From Flavipsychrobacter stenotrophus (GTDB taxonomy: Bacteria; Bacteroidota; Bacteroidia; Chitinophagales; Chitinophagaceae), in the NCBI GenBank assembly GCA_947371715.1, contig CANBQQ010000019.1, positions 1 to 17,138 on the forward strand: DNA of 17,138 bases, read 5' to 3'. Shown piece after piece: positions 14,585 to 17,138 of the stretch (position 1 is its first letter; each line of letters opens with the position of its first letter). Position numbers and translations under genes: made by a program. The notes under the pieces are model-generated. The model saw only the letters and a list, made by a program, of their open reading frames with translations, was not told the origin of the DNA and searched no databases.

Positions 14585-14598
14585 ATGATTATCGTCAT
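14585..14598. promoter_or_regulatory. Distal Crp/Fnr-type box of the cco operon
   Basis: ATGAT-TATC-GTCAT (plus strand), centred at 14591.5, 22 bp (two helical turns) upstream of the proximal box and about -64.5 from the predicted start. This is close to the class I position of Crp/Fnr activators. Confidence 0.5.
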
Positions 14599-14661
14599 GT
14601 AGTAAGTAGCCAGGCACCTATGCGGGCAGGGATTATGTAATAAGCAGAACAGGAAGAAGGA

Positions 14662-14874
14662 TCAGCCATGTTTGGCCATTATCAACTCCTCCTTCTGGAA
14701 AGGACAATAATGTGCCTGTTCTCTACCTTCATTGTTTTTAGCAAACCATATGCAGTCGATCATATTTGGGTTGTATTCATTGACCAGCACGTCGTAGTGT
14801 TTACCACGCACTGTCATAACCGGCCCACCCGATATAAGCCGGACCTTATCGCCCGGATTAAGCTGAAGTTCCAT
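14662..14874 (-). CDS. DUF2158/YodC-like small protein
   Basis: A 70-residue soluble protein. The first half LNPGDKVRLISGGPVMTVRG (5-24) is the clear signature of the YodC/DUF2158 family, a small SH3-like beta fold. In the second half CIWFAKNNEGREQAHYCPFQKEEL keeps the family's WF and F-x-x-x-x-L pattern. Cys41 and Cys57 could bind a metal. The molecular function of the family is unknown. It has its own TAnnTTTG promoter (14896-14889) and Crp/Fnr-type box (14919-14932), ends 148 bp before ccoS and lies between ccoI and the main cco operon. I infer that it is co-regulated with the oxidase. Confidence 0.8.
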   Translation of the reverse strand: MELQLNPGDKVRLISGGPVMTVRGKHYDVLVNEYNPNMIDCIWFAKNNEGREQAHYCPFQKEELIMAKHG

Positions 14875-14888
14875 AACACTCTTTTTTG

Positions 14889-14896
14889 CAAATGTA
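14889..14896 (-). promoter_or_regulatory. -7 box of the yodC-like gene
   Basis: TACATTTG on the minus strand (14896 down to 14889) matches TAnnTTTG. Predicted transcription start is near 14883, 9 bp before the ATG. The -33 position reads ATAA, again weak. Confidence 0.55.
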
Positions 14897-14918
14897 ACCG
14901 GCGAGTAGAGGCGTATTA

Positions 14919-14932
14919 TTGATCGTAGTCAG
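14919..14932. promoter_or_regulatory. Crp/Fnr-type box of the yodC-like gene
   Basis: TTGAT-CGTA-GTCAG (plus strand), centred at 14925.5 and exactly 29.5 bp upstream of the -7 box on the minus strand. TTGAT is the classical FNR half-site. Confidence 0.55.
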
Positions 14933-14948
14933 CAGCAAAAGTGTTCCT

Positions 14949-14961
14949 TGTCACTATGACA
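14949..14961. promoter_or_regulatory. Small perfect palindrome in the divergent intergenic region
   Basis: TGTCA-CTA-TGACA, 5-N3-5. It lies between the two Crp/Fnr-type boxes of the divergent promoters, but the spacer is one base shorter, so it is not an obvious further copy of that box. Its role is unknown. Confidence 0.3.
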
Positions 14962-14999
14962 GTATGATGGCTGCCGGTGTTTATATATCATCACATTTC

Positions 15000-15013
15000 A
15001 TGACGGGTGTCAT
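15000..15013. promoter_or_regulatory. Crp/Fnr-type box of the 15060 gene
   Basis: ATGAC-GGGT-GTCAT, a perfect 5-N4-5 inverted repeat centred at 15006.5. It is 29.5 bp upstream of the -7 box at 15036 and about -42.5 from the predicted start. It is the most symmetrical box in the locus. Confidence 0.6.
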
Positions 15014-15035
15014 TTAGCAGCGCCTGGCGTACATC

Positions 15036-15043
15036 TATTTTTG
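15036..15043 (+). promoter_or_regulatory. -7 box of the 15060 gene
   Basis: TATTTTTG fits TAnnTTTG. TTTA at 15013-15016 is placed 19 bp upstream as a partial -33 element. The predicted transcript starts near 15049, 11 bp before the ATG. Confidence 0.6.
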
Positions 15044-15059
15044 TACAAATAATAATCAA

Positions 15060-15443
15060 ATGACTAAAATAAACATCAGCCATGTTAGTAACATGCACAA
15101 CCAATGGTTAAGGAATCTCAATTTCTACAAAACAGAAATAACCATCCAGAAAGGAATACTTACAGAGATCGCAGGAAAGAATACCTCCGGTGACATTGCT
15201 AAAGACGTTGAGCACTTTGAAAATCAGTTCAGAATTCAATCAGACAACATCGACGCGATCAACCATGACATTCATTTGAATATTGGCGCAATAAGCAGGG
15301 CAGCCCAGAGTTCTTCTGCAGGATATATAGATGGACAGTTGTTGACCGACCATACAGCACTTGGAAACCGTGCTGAAGATGAGGAAAAAGTAATGGTTGA
15401 GCTTATTCACTCTTTCCGCAAGTTTGCCGAAAAGTGGATGTAA
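15060..15443 (+). CDS. Helical protein of unknown function, likely in the cbb3 regulon
   Basis: Unrecognised 127-residue soluble protein, almost entirely alpha-helical by pattern. It has hydrophobic heptads at about 16-58 (WLRNLNFYKTEITIQKGILTE) and 85-126, Asp/His-containing stretches (DNIDAINHDIHLNIG, residues 63-77), and no signal peptide, membrane helix or cysteine. It resembles the small coiled-coil hypothetical proteins of Bacteroidota. The histidines recall helical-bundle metal proteins, but no hemerythrin or ferritin motif is complete. The promoter carries a perfect Crp/Fnr-type box, and the gene breaks the usual ccoI-ccoS adjacency on the opposite strand. A role in microaerobic or nitrosative adaptation is my inference from that alone. 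Confidence 0.75.
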   Translation: MTKINISHVSNMHNQWLRNLNFYKTEITIQKGILTEIAGKNTSGDIAKDVEHFENQFRIQSDNIDAINHDIHLNIGAISRAAQSSSAGYIDGQLLTDHTALGNRAEDEEKVMVELIHSFRKFAEKWM

Positions 15444-15472
15444 TAAACATTGATCAGGTTTTAAGTAAACTA

Positions 15473-15512
15473 ATAATTATAATGGCCCCGGAGACGGGGC
15501 CATTATAATTAT
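15473..15512. terminator. Long bidirectional hairpin terminator
   Basis: Perfect 18-bp arms ATAATTATAATGGCCCCG and CGGGGCCATTATAATTAT around the loop GAGA, in the 91-bp gap between the convergent 15060 gene and ccoI. The GC core flanked by AT-rich ends suits termination in both directions. Confidence 0.85.
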
Positions 15513-15534
15513 ATCAATAAAGAAAAGAAAGGTT

Positions 15535-17138
15535 CTACTTCAATGATGCAACAGTCAAACCCTTGCGCCAGGCTATGAGGTTACTCAACCCGCTTGATAT
15601 GATAACAATACTGATGGTACTGCAAGGCATAAGAATAGCGGCCAGCATGGGCTTCATCAGTCCCTGCGTAGCAAAGTAAAGTCCGGCGATGTTATATAGA
15701 ATAGAAACAACAAAGCTGATCTTTACAAACGTACCTGACAGTCGGGCCAACTCCAGCAATGGTGCGAATAGGTTCATTTTGCCTGCATCAAAGATAGCAT
15801 CGCAGGCAGGAGTGAAGTTGTTGATGTCATCCGCCAGGGTAATACCTACATTACTCTGCTGTAATGCGCCTGCATCATTCAATCCATCACCTATCATCAT
15901 TACTTTTCTGCCTTTGTTTTGTAATGTTTGTATATAGTTAAGCTTATCAATAGGCTTTTGTTTGAACAGAAGTGTACACTTCTTGCCGAACAGTTCTTCC
16001 ATTTTTACCTTTTGCTTATCGTTATCTCCCGACAACAGGGAGAGAGAATATCTTTCTCTTAATTTCCAGATGAGGGCCGGCACCGCATTTCTGAAGACAG
16101 GGTTTAGGTGCACCGACGTGATCTGCCCATCTATTTTAATATATACTGTTGCATTGTCTTCCGCAACGTTAGTTGTAACTCCTGTTAGTTCTGCCGACCC
16201 CACAATAACATTATAACTGCCGTATTGTGCTACAAGTCCTTTACCGGGAGTTTCATTCCAGTTAGACAGGGCAACGGTGTTTCTCTCTCCCAGCCATTCA
16301 GCTATTGCCTTGCTGTTAGGGTGATTACTTTGCCTTACCACACTATAGACAATATCCTTCTGCACTTCGGTCAACTGATGACCCGAAACAAGAACCTGAC
16401 TATTGCTGCTGTTCGTTATTGTACCCGTCTTATCAAACACAATTTCATTAGTGTCGGCAATTTGTTCTATTACCGTTGCATCACGCAGGTAAAGACCGTT
16501 GAGGCCGAAAATTCTGAGAATATTGCTATTGGTAAATGTAGAAGACAACAACAGTGCGCATGGACATGCCACTATAAGCATAGCTGATACGGCGTTAATG
16601 ATCTTAGACGGATCATGGTAGTACCAATAAGCCGCAGTGATAATTGCGAGGCTGAACAATATAACCGTAAAGTACTTGCTCAGAATATGGATGACGCTTA
16701 TTTTATCGTTGCTGTCTGCCTTGTCTTTCTTAAACGCATAGTGATTCCAGAGCGAGGTGAGATAACTGGCCGCTATTGGTTTCACAACCTGTATGATCAG
16801 CTCTTCTCCTGTTTGCCTGCCACCCGCATACACTGTTTCGCCTGCTTTTACTCTTACAGCACTTGCCTCACCGGAAACAAAACTGTAATCGATCAGCGCA
16901 TTGTCATTCAGCACTATTGAATCTGCAGGAATGATCTCATCATGATGCAACATCACAATATCCTTCTCTTTCAGGTCTTGCAACTGGGTGCTCACAATAC
17001 CGGCTGGTGTGCTTACATTAACTGCAATAGGAAAGTATGACTTGTAGTCCCTGGTAAACGACAGCGACTTGTAGGTTCTTTCCTGCACTATTCTGCCGGC
17101 CAGCATAAAGAACACAATACCGCTCATACTATCAAGGT
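15535..17138 (-). CDS. ccoI: Copper-translocating P-type ATPase CcoI/FixI (N-terminus missing)
   Basis: P1B-type ATPase that delivers copper for cbb3 oxidase assembly. The C-terminal part is present; the frame runs off the window end (reading LDS before MSGIVFF), so the ATG at 17127 is internal and the metal-binding HMA domain and first helices are missing. Numbered from that Met: actuator-domain SGEA (85-88, equivalent of TGES, keeping the Glu), CPC at 188-190 in the ion-binding helix, phosphorylation motif DKTGT at 232-236, a nucleotide-domain HP dipeptide in SNHPNSKA, and GDGLNDAGAL before the last helices. The membrane CPC and its placement beside cco genes mark it as CcoI. Its promoter lies outside the window. 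Confidence 0.92.
   Translation of the reverse strand, partial: LDSMSGIVFFMLAGRIVQERTYKSLSFTRDYKSYFPIAVNVSTPAGIVSTQLQDLKEKDIVMLHHDEIIPADSIVLNDNALIDYSFVSGEASAVRVKAGETVYAGGRQTGEELIIQVVKPIAASYLTSLWNHYAFKKDKADSNDKISVIHILSKYFTVILFSLAIITAAYWYYHDPSKIINAVSAMLIVACPCALLLSSTFTNSNILRIFGLNGLYLRDATVIEQIADTNEIVFDKTGTITNSSNSQVLVSGHQLTEVQKDIVYSVVRQSNHPNSKAIAEWLGERNTVALSNWNETPGKGLVAQYGSYNVIVGSAELTGVTTNVAEDNATVYIKIDGQITSVHLNPVFRNAVPALIWKLRERYSLSLLSGDNDKQKVKMEELFGKKCTLLFKQKPIDKLNYIQTLQNKGRKVMMIGDGLNDAGALQQSNVGITLADDINNFTPACDAIFDAGKMNLFAPLLELARLSGTFVKISFVVSILYNIAGLYFATQGLMKPMLAAILMPCSTISIVIISSGLSNLIAWRKGLTVASLK

Noticed and set aside
14985..15020. Another copy of the GIY-YIG-linked palindrome near the GTCAT motif
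   Set aside because: Only the short ATGAC/GTCAT words are shared; the GTGAGG and TCGAA parts of the unit are absent. The spacing fits a Crp/Fnr-type box instead.
1..17138. tRNA or rRNA genes
   Set aside because: No cloverleaf-like or conserved rRNA segment was noticed in the intergenic regions I read on either strand.

Overview
The window reads as a chromosome segment from a Bacteroidota bacterium, most likely a Chitinophagaceae-type soil or freshwater relative. Three observations support this. Several promoters fit the Bacteroidota -7 consensus TAnnTTTG. The cbb3 oxidase has the fused CcoN-CcoO subunit and the gene order S-NO-Q-P-G-H-(SafE) usual for that phylum. GC content is moderate and Shine-Dalgarno sequences are few. 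The placement is inferred from sequence style, not from a database match.

Layout. Positions 1-3055 hold the end of a ROK-family sugar kinase/regulator (+) and a convergent Tat-exported GH125 alpha-mannosidase (-). Between them lies a small cassette: a GIY-YIG nuclease gene flanked on both sides by direct copies (144 and 142 bp) of a two-palindrome element. Positions 3056-3982 hold little: a small two-helix membrane protein with a TTG start and a four-helix membrane protein on the other strand. Positions 4150-5350 carry a pterin operon: a 36-bp palindrome over the promoter, a 6-pyruvoyl-tetrahydropterin-synthase-type gene, folE and a terminator.

Positions 5386-17138, nearly all on the minus strand, form a microaerobic respiration locus. 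In transcription order it holds ccoI (partial), then an interruption by a plus-strand helical protein gene (15060-15443) and a DUF2158/YodC-like gene, then ccoS, ccoNO, ccoQ, ccoP, ccoG, ccoH and a TauE/SafE-like gene. It ends with a soluble two-PAS histidine kinase and a response regulator whose output is a Crp/Fnr-type DNA-binding module. ccoS and ccoQ are too short to be noticed easily but are clear.

How it may work. The kinase and the REC-Crp/Fnr fusion look like a two-protein condensation of the FixL-FixJ-FixK cascade that controls cbb3 oxidase elsewhere. Every intergenic promoter of this locus inside the window (kinase gene, ccoS operon, yodC-like gene, 15060 gene) carries a 5-N4-5 inverted repeat with core TGA-N6-TCA. 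Its centre is exactly 29.5 bp upstream of the first base of the -7 box or, for the kinase gene, of a degenerate -7. The ccoS promoter has a second box 22 bp further upstream. The simplest reading is one autoregulated regulon: kinase, regulator, oxidase, copper and assembly factors, plus two poorly understood small proteins. This regulon and the repeat-flanked GIY-YIG cassette are the two observations most worth following up.
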